DNA of 64,000 nucleotides from JAHBVH01 sp034432375 (GCA_034432375.1 DAOUCA010000070.1:33508-97507); one strand, 5' to 3'. Counted from the first letter of the stretch, positions 8,963 to 19,303 are shown. The notes: generated from the letters alone by a model not told the origin. Numbers and translations: made by a program.

Positions 8963-10654
8963 CTAACGCGGCCAGGCAAAGAAGGGAGTATTCACTTCAG
9001 CAACCAAAGCGGGTGCATTTGTCGGCACAACTGTCCATAAGTAGAGCAGCGGCTCTTCACTAGTGATGTTGCCGGTAATATAGCCTAGCGCTGCACCTTC
9101 GGGGCTCCACTGCTGCCAAAGCAGATTGGTCGTAATCTGTTGGCGGCTGCTGCCATCACGTTTGATCACCCAAAGCGCTTCTGGCGTCACGGCTGTGCTT
9201 GCAATCTGCGATGGCACCTTGGCCTGCTCGTCCGTCAATGAGGATACAGGGAATGTTGACATTGGCGATGTTGACATTGGCGATGTTGACATTGGCGATG
9301 ATGCCGCTGTTGTATAGGCGATCCATTCGCCATCTGCAGACCAACTGGCCGCGAGCGCCGGCTCTTTAGTAAGTTGACGCAACTGCTGCCCCGTGCTGCT
9401 CAGTAGATAAAGGCCATGATCAGTGCCAACCAGAATCTGTGCACCATCTGCAGACCACATGCCGGCCCAACTGTCAAAATGGGTGAGTTGGCGTACATCG
9501 TTGCCATAGAGCCCTATGCGATAGACACGCTGTTCTGCTCCTTGCCCCAAGTCAAAGAGCAACGTCTGCCCATCCGGTGACCACGCGAAATGATTCACGC
9601 CGGCGACAGCTTCACCCGGAAGCAGATATTCCTGGTCCGTGTTACTATTATAGACCCCAATTCGGCGCTCCGAACCGGTACCCACCAGATAGGCAAGACG
9701 TAGCCCGTCTGGTGACCATGCCAACATCGATTTGGGCGCGCTGTTCTGCGAAATCTCTTTGGTCTCTCCACTGGCCAAATCAAAAAGATAAATTGCAGTG
9801 GTGTCATCAGCATCACCAAGATAGGCAATGCGTTGGCCAGCTTGCGTGCCGACCGCATGTTGACCGACCAACCCCAACCGCCGTGGCGTACTACCTGCAC
9901 CAGGCGCGGCATAGAGAATTGACTGCCCCCCCTCATTGACCGCAAAAAGCATCTCATTGGGGTGCAATTCATAGCTTGGATTCGCAGAAAGCAGAGAGCC
10001 CGGCAAATTAAACTTGGGCGCAGCAATCCCTAACATTGGCAACATCAGCAGGAAGAGCATCACTGCCAGTAAAGCCCCTGCCACCCACGCTACCCGTCGG
10101 GTCAGCGTAAACGTACGACGTCGAGCTATCGTCTGGAATTGCAGAGGAACCCGAATTGGCATCCCATCGAGGACGACTTCAATCCATTCGATGTAGCGCT
10201 GATCTGCATTTAAGCGTCGGGTATCGACCGTCAGCTCGAAATCAAGGGGAAAGGGTTGATCCTGATAAACCCGTTTACCCTTCGAAAATTGAAAGCAGGG
10301 CTTTTCGTTGCTATAGCCAAATTGTACGCTCTCTACCGGTCCCCCCAAATTGCCGATCTGTACATTGCGGATGGCACGTTGACCAATCTGTAAAGTCCCA
10401 AAATCCAAGTAAGGGGGATAGGCGACAGGTTGTGGGGCAACCCGTGCTTCAAAAGACCCTTGACGTACCGAAGTGCCGGAAAGAACCTGAAAAGCAATAT
10501 TGATCTCTTTTAGCTTCTCTTCTGCATATGCCTTGTCATCCTGATTGCGAAAGCGATCTGGGTGATAGATACGTACCATTTGGCGATATTGCGCCTTAAT
10601 TTCCTCTGGTGTCGCTGTAGTCGATACATCCAAAATGTCGTAATATTCTTTCAT
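8963..10654 (-). CDS. J-domain / Ig-like / transmembrane / beta-propeller protein (copy 2)
   Basis: Paralogue of the gene at 6683. I place the start at the ATG of MKEYYDIL (base 10654), which has GGAGG 11 bases upstream and opens directly on the J domain; an in-frame TTG at 10723 has no ribosome site. The J domain covers residues 1-60 with HPD at 31-33, an ASH-like Ig domain about 80-180 (YLDFGTLQIGQRAIRN), a membrane span about 187-208, then propeller blades (LAWSPDGLRLAYL, FAWSPDGQTLLFDL, GMWSADGAQILVG, ASWSADGEWIAYT). A proline/serine insert made of repeated MSTSP units between blades is encoded by a 15-bp tandem repeat. The two copies share order and topology, so both probably do the same type of job, perhaps linking cytoplasmic Hsp70 to a surface partner (inference). 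Confidence 0.85.
   Translation of the reverse strand: MKEYYDILDVSTTATPEEIKAQYRQMVRIYHPDRFRNQDDKAYAEEKLKEINIAFQVLSGTSVRQGSFEARVAPQPVAYPPYLDFGTLQIGQRAIRNVQIGNLGGPVESVQFGYSNEKPCFQFSKGKRVYQDQPFPLDFELTVDTRRLNADQRYIEWIEVVLDGMPIRVPLQFQTIARRRTFTLTRRVAWVAGALLAVMLFLLMLPMLGIAAPKFNLPGSLLSANPSYELHPNEMLFAVNEGGQSILYAAPGAGSTPRRLGLVGQHAVGTQAGQRIAYLGDADDTTAIYLFDLASGETKEISQNSAPKSMLAWSPDGLRLAYLVGTGSERRIGVYNSNTDQEYLLPGEAVAGVNHFAWSPDGQTLLFDLGQGAEQRVYRIGLYGNDVRQLTHFDSWAGMWSADGAQILVGTDHGLYLLSSTGQQLRQLTKEPALAASWSADGEWIAYTTAASSPMSTSPMSTSPMSTFPVSSLTDEQAKVPSQIASTAVTPEALWVIKRDGSSRQQITTNLLWQQWSPEGAALGYITGNITSEEPLLYLWTVVPTNAPALVAEVNTPFFAWPR
9253..9302. repeat. in-frame 15-bp minisatellite in the beta-propeller gene
   Basis: Three tandem copies of GATGTTGACATTGGC (first copy one base different), read in frame as repeated MSTSP on the minus strand. 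The length could vary between strains without breaking the frame. Confidence 0.85.
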
Positions 10655-11542
<888 letters not shown>

Positions 11543-11556
11543 CTATCCAACGCTGG

Positions 11557-11589
11557 ATGCCACGGGAAGTCACCTGTGGCATTTTTATT
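11557..11589 (+). terminator. rho-independent terminator of the tRNA
   Basis: The stem ATGCCAC/GTGGCAT, with a 12-base loop, is followed directly by TTTTTATT, 15 bases after the tRNA end. Confidence 0.75.
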
Positions 11590-11664
11590 GTGCGGAGCCA
11601 CGCTATCACGTTACACTAAATATACTGTTGCGGAGTATCAGCCGAGGTGTTGCACCGTTTTTTT

Positions 11665-11714
11665 GTTTCACTACAGCTTCTTGGTTTCACTACAGCTTCT
11701 TGGTTTCACTACAG
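11665..11714. repeat. 19-bp tandem repeat, 2.6 copies
   Basis: GTTTCACTACAGCTTCTTG occurs twice in full and once in part, in the non-coding stretch after the tRNA. I see no gene between it and base 12056. Confidence 0.85.
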
Positions 11715-12056
11715 TAAAAGGAACGCCTACACAACCGACAAGGTGCATAACCCCTGTAATTTCTCCACAAGCGAACTGTAAGCATACTGTAAGTTTCGTC
11801 AAGAATAAAGAGTACAATAGTACTAACCTTTTATGCTTAGCAGATCATAACAGCGCCACCATAGCAACTTTGGTCCCGCGTCCTGGTATTGCTTTTCCTG
11901 ACAGCGACGATCTGAACGTAGGTGATGGTCGTGCATCTTAAGAGTTAGGCAGCTCTTGGCATTGCTAGGCAGAAAAGATGCCACGCCGTCAGCGTTCTAC
12001 GTGAATCCTATATTTCTGGAAATTGCCAAAGATATTGAAATTGAGTCAAGCCATTT

Positions 12057-13019
12057 ATGGAACTTAGCTTTCTTCCAATCTTGCTCGTCAACCTACTGGC
12101 AGCCGGCATTCAATCTGGTACGGTTATTCTCTATGCCACAATCGGCGAAATTTTCACAGAACGGGCCGGCATCCTCAATCTCGGCGTTGAAGGCATGATG
12201 CTTATGGGTGCCGTTACCGCCTATGGCGTTGCTTATCAGACGGGTAATCCTTGGGTAGGATTGGCGGCAGCGGCAGGGGTTGGCGCGCTGTTAGCACTGA
12301 TTCATGCCTTCCTCACCGTAACGTTGCGGGCTGATCAAGTGGTGAGTGGATTGGCCTTGACATTTCTGGGCAGCGGGTTAAGTGCGGTACTTGGCGCGCC
12401 ACTGGTGGAAGTCCGACAGGTCGCTCAACTACCAGCCTTTGACATTCCCCTGCTGGCCGATTTGCGTTGGATTGGCCCGGTTCTGTTTCAACACAATGTC
12501 ATTGTTTACGTTGGGTTTCTGATTGCGCCACTGGCTTGGTTTTATATCTATCGCACGCGCCCGGGGTTAGAATTGCGCGCTATCGGGGAATATCCAGCAG
12601 CTGCCGATGTGCTGGGCATCTCGATCTATCGCCAACAATATCTTTATGTGATGACTGGGGGCCTCTTTGCCGGCATTAGTGGGGCGGCACTTACCCTGGC
12701 CATCACCCCCTTTTGGGTCGAGGGGATTACGCGCGGGCAAGGCTGGATCGCGGTTGGGCTTGTCATCTTTGCCGGTTGGAATCCGATCCGAGCGGCGGTT
12801 GGCTCCTATCTCTTTGGGGCCATCCGCCGTTTACCGCTTGATATGCAAAACATTCCCTTCTTTTTACGCAGCCCCCATCTTGGCTATTTTCTCAACATGT
12901 TGCCCTATTTATTCACAATTGTGGTGTTGGTTCTCGCCTCACGCGAAGCGATTCGCAAACGGATTGGAACACCGGCCGCATTGGGCTTGCCCTATGTGCG
13001 CGAAGAACGTGGCAAGTAA
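12057..13019 (+). CDS. ABC transporter permease, nucleoside/ribose type (NupQ/YufQ-like)
   Basis: A 320-residue polytopic inner-membrane protein of the BPD_transp_2 family, the second permease of BMP-type nucleoside or ribose importers. The family core is clear: TIGEIFTERAGILNLGVEGMM-like start near residue 30, then the RADQVVSGLAL and GLELRAIGEYPAAADVLGIS segments. At least eight hydrophobic spans are visible. The partner lipoprotein, ATPase and first permease are not present, which is odd for a system whose genes usually sit together in that order. The stop and the next start share one base (TAATG), so it is translationally coupled to the flippase gene. It may be the remnant tail of an import operon joined to the polysaccharide locus, or its partners may be elsewhere. 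Confidence 0.85.
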   Translation: MELSFLPILLVNLLAAGIQSGTVILYATIGEIFTERAGILNLGVEGMMLMGAVTAYGVAYQTGNPWVGLAAAAGVGALLALIHAFLTVTLRADQVVSGLALTFLGSGLSAVLGAPLVEVRQVAQLPAFDIPLLADLRWIGPVLFQHNVIVYVGFLIAPLAWFYIYRTRPGLELRAIGEYPAAADVLGISIYRQQYLYVMTGGLFAGISGAALTLAITPFWVEGITRGQGWIAVGLVIFAGWNPIRAAVGSYLFGAIRRLPLDMQNIPFFLRSPHLGYFLNMLPYLFTIVVLVLASREAIRKRIGTPAALGLPYVREERGK

Positions 13020-14563
13020 TGTTGCCACCGACCTCCTCCCCTTTGCCACCGCTTCAACCACCACCCCCATCCTCACCGACGCCCCAGCAAACTGGTCGTC
13101 GCATTCTCATTAATACTGGCGCACTTGCCGGTTCGAGTCTGTGGCGAATTATCATGAGCTTTTTATTGCAGATCTTGATCGCGCGCCGATTGGGAGTAGT
13201 GAGCTTGGGGCAGTACTCAATTGCACTGGCCTACCTCAATGTCTGTCAAGTCATTAGTGAATTGGGGCTACCGACCTTGCTTGTGCGTGATCTCGCCCAG
13301 ATGCCGTGGTTGCGCCGCAGTTATTTCTCTTTGGCGCTGCGTATCCAAAGCGTGGCCGCGCTGTTGGCTTGGGGTGGGTTGATCGTAGTGACAATGCTCT
13401 TGCCTTTGCCCGCGGCCACGCGTACAATTCTCTGGGTCGTTGGTGCCTCCCTGCCCTTTTACGCAGTTACCTCGGCCAGCCAGATGCTCTTCCAATCGGG
13501 GGAGCGGATGGAATTTGTCATGGGGATCGAGCTCTTGGTCAATACGCTGATCCTACTGCTAAGCTTGGCTGTCTTGATGGCTGGGGGTGGGATTGTTCCG
13601 TTGGTGGCACTACTCGTCGTGACGCAGCTTGTTTCTGCGGGGCTAAGTCTCTTTTTTGTCCATCGCAGCAAACTTTTGGCCGAGCCACAAGAACCACTCT
13701 ACTGGCAGTGGTCGATGCTCTGGCAACGCGCCGGACCATTTTTTGGCCTGGCGTTGGCGGATGTACTGCTACAGCGCGCGGATATTGTTTTGCTCAGTAT
13801 CTTTGGGGGCGAAGTCGCAACGGGTATTTATAGCGCCGCTTACAATTTGCTACGGGTTGGCCTGAAATTGATCCAAAATTTCTGGGCGGCGCTCTATCCA
13901 ACGTTGAGCCGGCTCTATCATCACACCCCGGCGCACTACCGTCGCCTCTGTGACTTTGCCATGCATTATGGCTTGTTGGCGCTGCTCGGTGCTGCGGCGA
14001 TTGGCGCGGGTATTACACCCGCCGTCCTACAGTTAGTCTATGGTGCCGATTTTGCCGAATCAGCACTTGTCTTGCAAATTTTGCTTTGGACCGCGCCCTT
14101 TTATCTGTTGGAAAATTATACGCAGACATTGCTCATGGTCGAACAGCGTCCGCTGCAAAGTTTGCTGATTACTGGTCTTCATCTTTCCGCTCTGATTATT
14201 TTGCTGCCAGCTTTTGTTACACCACTGTTGGCAACCATCGTGGGTCTACCGACCGCCAACCAAGCGGCTATCTATGCCGCGGTGGCAGTCTTACTGGCAA
14301 GCGCGGCCGGCGCAAGCGGCAGCATCTATCTGCGCAACCGCTGGTCTCTGCCGGGTCGTTTGCGCCGACCGCAGTGGGCGGGCGTACTTGTGCTGCTGAC
14401 GAGCCTGCTCACGCTCTATTTGCCTGTGGGCTGGGGGTGGCGTCTGGCGCTTGGCATGGGCATCTATCTGCTTGGTAGTGGCTTGGGTGGCTTGATTGAC
14501 CGGCGGGATGGACAACGGTTGCGCCGTGTCTTGCGCAGTGAACCAGCCCAAAGCTCAAAATAA
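13019..14563 (+). CDS. Wzx-like polysaccharide flippase
   Basis: A 514-residue member of the MATE/MOP flippase superfamily that moves lipid-linked glycan units across the cytoplasmic membrane. After a proline-rich N-terminal 30 residues come about 12-14 hydrophobic spans. The characteristic first-helix region (NTGALAGSSLWRIIMSFLL, LGVVSLGQYSIALAY) and the duplicated half (LQRADIVLLSIFGGEVATGIYSAAYNLLR) are easy to see. The start ATG overlaps the stop of the upstream permease gene by one base. It opens the run of surface-glycan genes that extends to about 35 kb. The family is secure; the glycan is unknown. Confidence 0.88.
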   Translation: MLPPTSSPLPPLQPPPPSSPTPQQTGRRILINTGALAGSSLWRIIMSFLLQILIARRLGVVSLGQYSIALAYLNVCQVISELGLPTLLVRDLAQMPWLRRSYFSLALRIQSVAALLAWGGLIVVTMLLPLPAATRTILWVVGASLPFYAVTSASQMLFQSGERMEFVMGIELLVNTLILLLSLAVLMAGGGIVPLVALLVVTQLVSAGLSLFFVHRSKLLAEPQEPLYWQWSMLWQRAGPFFGLALADVLLQRADIVLLSIFGGEVATGIYSAAYNLLRVGLKLIQNFWAALYPTLSRLYHHTPAHYRRLCDFAMHYGLLALLGAAAIGAGITPAVLQLVYGADFAESALVLQILLWTAPFYLLENYTQTLLMVEQRPLQSLLITGLHLSALIILLPAFVTPLLATIVGLPTANQAAIYAAVAVLLASAAGASGSIYLRNRWSLPGRLRRPQWAGVLVLLTSLLTLYLPVGWGWRLALGMGIYLLGSGLGGLIDRRDGQRLRRVLRSEPAQSSK

Positions 14564-14640
14564 GCAGGCCTTACGCAGCGCTCCGGTTTCGACAGGGCGA
14601 AAAGCTGTCTGCTCAACCGCCACGCTGCGCAAGCCCTGAT
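14564..14640. repeat. REP-like palindrome (family A, long-armed)
   Basis: Outer arms GGCCTTACGCAGCG and CGCTGCGCAAGCC flank a GGTTTCGACAGGGCG / CTGCTCAACC core. It begins directly after the flippase stop codon, where a terminator would be expected. Confidence 0.75.
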
Positions 14641-14813
14641 CCATAAAATCGTGGATTTTCTGCATCGTTGATTTTCTGTTCCGGCGCGCTTCCCATATAA
14701 CTTGTATAATTTGGTAAAGTTACCTAGTTGCAATAGAATAAAGGTTTGTGACAAGCAGGTTCTGTTTTGCCGTATCGGACCGAGAGTAGTGAGCGCAGTT
14801 AGTCATAACCACT

Positions 14814-16247
14814 ATGAGCCATCAATCTACAGACGCTGTATCCCACCCCGCTATAGAGAAGATCCCTGCATCTGTGCAACCTAGGTCGACAACGACGTTG
14901 CCAGCCACAGCGTCGCCAGCTGCGACGTCGCCAGCGGCAGCGTCGCCAGCGGCAGCGTTGCCGCCACACTATCGCATCTTGATGATCGCGCCGACCAGCT
15001 TCTTCGCCGATTATGGATGTCATGTACGGATATTGGAAGAGACGCGGATTCTGCAAGCGATGGGCCATCAGGTCACCATTGTCACCTATCACAACGGCAG
15101 GGATGTACCAGGGCTCGATATTCGACGTACCCTTCCGATCCCCTGGCGCAGCCACTATGAAGTTGGCTCAAGTCGCCATAAAATCGCTTTTGATCTGCTA
15201 TTGGGCTTCAAGACCTTTGCGCTGCTGCTCTGCCGTTGGCTGCGGCGCGACCAATATGATCTGATCCATGCGCACCTGCACGAGGGCGCCCTGTTGGCAC
15301 ACATCTTTGGGAAACTTTTTAGCGTGCCCGTCGTCTTTGATTTTCAGGGCAGCCTGACAGAAGAGATGATCGACCACAAATTCATCAGCCGCACCAGTTT
15401 TTTCTACCGCCCGCTACGCCGCTTAGAAGAGTGGATCGATCGTACCTCACGCGTAATCTTTACGAGTTCGTCCGAGGCAAGGCGCATTTTGCTGCAACAG
15501 TTTCAATGTGAAGAAGATCGCGTACACGCCTTGCCGGATTGTGTCAATGCAGAGAGCTTTACACCCGCCGCAATGCAAGACCAAGCGGCACTAGCGTATT
15601 TGCGCAACGAACTTGCGATCCCGACAGGCGCGCAAGTCATTGTCTATCTTGGTCTACTGGCACCTTACCAAGGAACAGATCTGTTACTGGAAGCGATGCA
15701 GCGTATCCTTCAGGTCAATTCAAACGTCTATTTATTGCTAATGGGCTTCCCTGGCATTGATATTTACCGACACAAAGCAGAGACATTGGGAATTCTTGAT
15801 CACGTGCGCCTTACCGGGCGCATTCCTTATCAAGATGCCCCACGCTATTTAGCCTTAGGCGATGTGGCTGTTGCCCCTAAGCTGAGTGTGACCGAAAGTG
15901 CCGGGAAGTTACTCAATTACATGGGGGTTGGCTTGCCAACGGTTGCATTTGACACACCAGTGGCACGTGAGTATCTCGGGTCCGATGGGCTGTTGGCCCG
16001 GCGTGGCGACCAAGCCCATCTGGCAGAAATGCTCCTAAAGGCACTCACCGTTCCTGAAATGGGCGAGACCCTACGGCAGCGGGCGATTGATCAGTTTAGC
16101 TGGGCCAAAGCGGGAGAAAGAATTGTAGCAGCCTATGCGGCTTTGATGGATGAATCACGCAACCGCGCCCAGCAGCATACGGGCAACGCAACGGTTGCAA
16201 AGACGATCCGTCACCAGCCATCCAATCGGGAAGAAGCCGGTGCCTAA
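14814..16247 (+). CDS. glycosyltransferase, family 4 (GT-B fold)
   Basis: A cytoplasmic, membrane-associated sugar transferase of 477 residues. The GT-B N-lobe opens at about residue 53 (YRILMIAPTSFFADYGCHVRILEE), and the donor-binding C-lobe holds AQVIVYLGLLAPYQGTD, the VRLTGRIPYQDAPRYLALGDV segment and SVTESAGKLLNYMGVGLP. Residues 1-50 form a Ser/Pro/Ala-rich tail encoded in part by a 15-bp tandem repeat, so the true start may lie further in; no convincing ribosome site precedes the ATG at 14814. It lies 250 bases after the flippase gene with a palindromic repeat between. The acceptor and donor cannot be read. Confidence 0.85.
   Translation: MSHQSTDAVSHPAIEKIPASVQPRSTTTLPATASPAATSPAAASPAAALPPHYRILMIAPTSFFADYGCHVRILEETRILQAMGHQVTIVTYHNGRDVPGLDIRRTLPIPWRSHYEVGSSRHKIAFDLLLGFKTFALLLCRWLRRDQYDLIHAHLHEGALLAHIFGKLFSVPVVFDFQGSLTEEMIDHKFISRTSFFYRPLRRLEEWIDRTSRVIFTSSSEARRILLQQFQCEEDRVHALPDCVNAESFTPAAMQDQAALAYLRNELAIPTGAQVIVYLGLLAPYQGTDLLLEAMQRILQVNSNVYLLLMGFPGIDIYRHKAETLGILDHVRLTGRIPYQDAPRYLALGDVAVAPKLSVTESAGKLLNYMGVGLPTVAFDTPVAREYLGSDGLLARRGDQAHLAEMLLKALTVPEMGETLRQRAIDQFSWAKAGERIVAAYAALMDESRNRAQQHTGNATVAKTIRHQPSNREEAGA
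14895..14969. repeat. in-frame 15-bp minisatellite, 5 units
   Basis: Five units close to GCGTCGCCAGCGGCA encode an Ala/Ser/Pro-rich stretch near the N-terminus of the glycosyltransferase; units 3 and 4 are almost identical. Confidence 0.85.
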
Positions 16248-16517
16248 GAGATAGAGACAAAACAACGCGTGGATAGGCCGCAAGCGCTCATCAATAAAGA
16301 TCGCGCACAAGTGTAATGGTGCGTCTTTCGCATCATCGATCGTTTCATTGATGGTCTTGCGGAGTATAGACTGCCAACAAAATCGTTCGGTGTGAGGTCA
16401 CTGTGACCAAAGTGGTTCTGTTCTATACCGCAGTTGAATTGAGCAGCGAATCGCTATTTCAGCAAATATGCGCTACTCAATTGGCATAGGGTATAAAGGT
16501 ATGGTTATACAAAAGTA

Positions 16518-17867
16518 ATGCAAAAACTGAATCGACAAGAATTCCCAAAACAGCGTCCCCTCTTTGGGCTATTTTCCGTCCTCTTTGCGCTGCTGCTTAT
16601 GAGTAGCCTTGCCCTGTACCAGAGCAATAGAGCGCTCTATGCCGCGTCGATTGACACAACGATGCCCAATGAGCGTACCCCACAGCAAGCCCAAATCGCC
16701 TTGCCCACCTATCATGATTGGCAATTGACCTGGGGAACAATTCCCTCCCCAACCGTCTTTCTGCCATACATTGCTCAGCTTGCGGTGCAACTCAATCCGC
16801 TGCCACTCGCCGAACGGATTGGCTTTGGGTTGACCAGCGCGTCGCTGGCCCCTTACACGGATGTCGCCACACTCGGCGCCGGTTGGTATCTCGATTGGCA
16901 AGTGCGAGAAACGCCCGAACGGCCCGCCGCTATGGCGTACGTTCAGGTCGTGCGGGTCCATCAGAAATTAGCTTGTGGGCAAAGATACCACAGCGACCGC
17001 ACCGTCTGCCCCTATGCCGAGCCGCTGGATTACGTCTTTGCGCCAGAACAGACAGCCATTGAAGCTGCGGCGCGCGCCAATCCCGGATCGATCTGGTTCA
17101 TCGGCAATGAAATGGACCGCATCGATTGGGCCTACTGTGTCACCTGGAATGGTGCAATTTGCGATGTAGTTGGCTATAATGGCCAGGATGAAATCCTACC
17201 AGAGAGCTATGCTGTCGCCTACCACGATCTCTATGCGATCATCAAAGCCGCCGATCCAACGGCGCAACTGGGCATTGGCGGTGTGATTCAGCCGACTCCA
17301 CTACGACTTGCCTATTTGAGTGCGATTTGGGATCAATACCAGACGCTTTACACCGATACGATGCCGGTCGATGTCTGGAATGTTCACAATTTCATCATTC
17401 AGGAACGTGCCCATTCCTGGGGTGCCGATATCCCGCCCGGGGTTAATGCCGTCGAAGGCGAATATGTGGATGATCCCAGTACTCATGTTGATATGGCAAT
17501 CTTTAAAAAACAGGTTGTCGCCTTTCGGGAATGGATGAAAGCGCGCGGTCAGCAAGAGAAACCGCTGATTGTTAGCGAATATGGGGTGCTCTTTCACAAT
17601 GGTCTGATCAATGGAGCCTGGTCAAGCAGCGATCCGAGCCATGTACAGAGCTTTATGATCGATACCTTTGATTATTTTGCCAACACCAAGGATTGCACAC
17701 TCGGCTATCTTGCCGATGGTTGTCGGCTCGTCCAACGCTGGAACTGGTACAGCCTGGATGACACGTGGGGCAGCTTTAACCCCCACAGCCGGCTCTTTGA
17801 CCCAGAAACTGGCAAGATCACCGCCACCGGGCTTCGCTTCCAGGCGTATCTGGCAGAAGCCCATTGA
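16518..17867 (+). CDS. surface glycoside-hydrolase-like protein (GH-A barrel type), copy 1
   Basis: 449 residues, with a signal/anchor segment at about 14-35. The remainder looks like a TIM-barrel glycosidase of the GH-A clan: WFIGNEMDR with the Asn-Glu pair (E198, candidate acid/base) after strand 4, and LIVSEYGVL with E354 (candidate nucleophile) after strand 7. Other landmarks are LGAGWYLDW, PVDVWNVHNF and a late cysteine pair (DCTLGYLADGC). No assigned GH family is recognised. The next gene is a close paralogue. Acting outside the membrane, it might trim or remodel the exported glycan, or be a non-catalytic surface protein. The catalytic pair is seen; activity is inferred. Confidence 0.7.
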   Translation: MQKLNRQEFPKQRPLFGLFSVLFALLLMSSLALYQSNRALYAASIDTTMPNERTPQQAQIALPTYHDWQLTWGTIPSPTVFLPYIAQLAVQLNPLPLAERIGFGLTSASLAPYTDVATLGAGWYLDWQVRETPERPAAMAYVQVVRVHQKLACGQRYHSDRTVCPYAEPLDYVFAPEQTAIEAAARANPGSIWFIGNEMDRIDWAYCVTWNGAICDVVGYNGQDEILPESYAVAYHDLYAIIKAADPTAQLGIGGVIQPTPLRLAYLSAIWDQYQTLYTDTMPVDVWNVHNFIIQERAHSWGADIPPGVNAVEGEYVDDPSTHVDMAIFKKQVVAFREWMKARGQQEKPLIVSEYGVLFHNGLINGAWSSSDPSHVQSFMIDTFDYFANTKDCTLGYLADGCRLVQRWNWYSLDDTWGSFNPHSRLFDPETGKITATGLRFQAYLAEAH

Positions 17868-17950
17868 GCTTTACCCGCTATCTCGGCAACAGGTTGCCTC
17901 ACAAACCGTTGCACAGTTCAGTTGATTTGGAAGTTAAGGAGAATTTGATC

Positions 17951-19264
17951 ATGGTGCGTATCGTACGCAAGTGTTTGACTCACTCACAGTGGTTGGCGTT
18001 CGCAGCGATGCTCGTCTGCTTCGGTCTGATCCTACAACAAAGTTTACCACTCTTTGCACAGAGCCCCACAACCGCCCCAGTTGATCCAGTGGCAGCAGAA
18101 ACAAGCACGAACACGAGCAGTTCCAGCGCAGCGACAACCGTTTACATGCCGCTTCTCGCCAATGATTTCAGTGGGCAACTATCGGATCGCATGGGCTTTG
18201 GGACATCGGCGGCTTCGATTAAGAGCTATCCGGAGATTCGCTCGCTCAATGCCGGCTGGTATGTCGATTGGAGTGCCCATCCCAATGCAACGCGACCGGG
18301 CGGCATTGAATATATGCCGATGGTGCGCCTGCATCAGTTGCTGACTTGTGGGAAATATGTCCAATCGGATCGGACAGCTTGCCCCTACGTCGAGCCCCAT
18401 GCCTATGAATATAGCCCCAGTGCGGACAGTATCAAGGCAATGGCAATCAGTCAACCTGGGATGACATGGCTCATCGGCAACGAGATGGATCGCCTGGATT
18501 GGGAAGGGGGCGGCCAGGATGAGATGTTGCCTGACCTGTACGCCGACGCCTACCACGAACTGTATGGCCTGATTAAAACAGCCGATCCGACCGCCAAGAT
18601 TGCAATCGGTGGTGTTATTCAGCCAACCCCCCTCCGCCTAGAGTACCTCACAACAGTATGGGATACCTATAAAAGCCACTTTGGCACAGATATGCCAGTG
18701 GATGTATGGAATGTCCATGCATTTATTGCCTCGGAATTCTGCCAATGGGAAAAGCCCGACGGTGGTGATCGCGTGTTGCGCTGCTATGGAGCAGGAGTGC
18801 CGGCCGGTGCAACCGTCAAACAAGGCTCTTACATTGGTGAAGATTGGAAACATATTGACCGCGTCACCTTTGACGACCAAATTCGTGCTATGCGCCAGTG
18901 GATGAAAGATCGGGGTCAGCAACAAAAACCTTTGATTGTCACCGAGTATGGTGTGCTCTACAACTCGGTTGTCTGCAACAACACCTGCCCCAATGCCGCC
19001 GAGTACGATTTGACCAACGCCGACGTAGTTCATGGCTTCATGTTGTGGACGTTTGATTACTTCCTCGACACCAAGGATTGCGATCTAGGCTATAGTGCCG
19101 ATGATTGTCGGTTGGTCCAACGCTGGGCCTGGTTTAGTTTGGAAGATGTCGATTGGGATTTTAACCCACACACGGTGCTCTTTGACCGGGATACCAAAGC
19201 CATTCTGCCAGCCGGTCAGCTCTTTCGCGATTATTCGCGCAACCACGATCTTTCACTCGACTAA
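17951..19264 (+). CDS. surface glycoside-hydrolase-like protein (GH-A barrel type), copy 2
   Basis: Paralogue of the gene immediately upstream, sharing IGNEMDR (here E178), IGGVIQPTPLRL, PVDVWNV and the second Glu motif LIVTEYGVL (E332). I start it at the ATG at 17951, with AAGGAG 10 bases upstream; a TTG frame extension to 17864 would overlap the previous gene and lacks a ribosome site. That gives 437 residues: an N-terminal signal peptide with a hydrophobic core at about 14-35 and a probable cut near LFAQS, then a Ser/Thr-rich spacer and the barrel. Compared with copy 1 it has an extra cysteine-containing insert (EFCQWEKPDGGDRVLRC). The tandem arrangement indicates local duplication followed by divergence. 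Confidence 0.72.
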   Translation: MVRIVRKCLTHSQWLAFAAMLVCFGLILQQSLPLFAQSPTTAPVDPVAAETSTNTSSSSAATTVYMPLLANDFSGQLSDRMGFGTSAASIKSYPEIRSLNAGWYVDWSAHPNATRPGGIEYMPMVRLHQLLTCGKYVQSDRTACPYVEPHAYEYSPSADSIKAMAISQPGMTWLIGNEMDRLDWEGGGQDEMLPDLYADAYHELYGLIKTADPTAKIAIGGVIQPTPLRLEYLTTVWDTYKSHFGTDMPVDVWNVHAFIASEFCQWEKPDGGDRVLRCYGAGVPAGATVKQGSYIGEDWKHIDRVTFDDQIRAMRQWMKDRGQQQKPLIVTEYGVLYNSVVCNNTCPNAAEYDLTNADVVHGFMLWTFDYFLDTKDCDLGYSADDCRLVQRWAWFSLEDVDWDFNPHTVLFDRDTKAILPAGQLFRDYSRNHDLSLD

Positions 19265-19303
19265 TGCGGTGTAACGGAAGTTCTGTTGACATTTGATACA
19301 CAT

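Noticed and set aside
11543..12056. Prophage or integrative element at the tRNA gene
   Set aside because: No integrase is present and no repeat of the tRNA 3' end is found in the following DNA.
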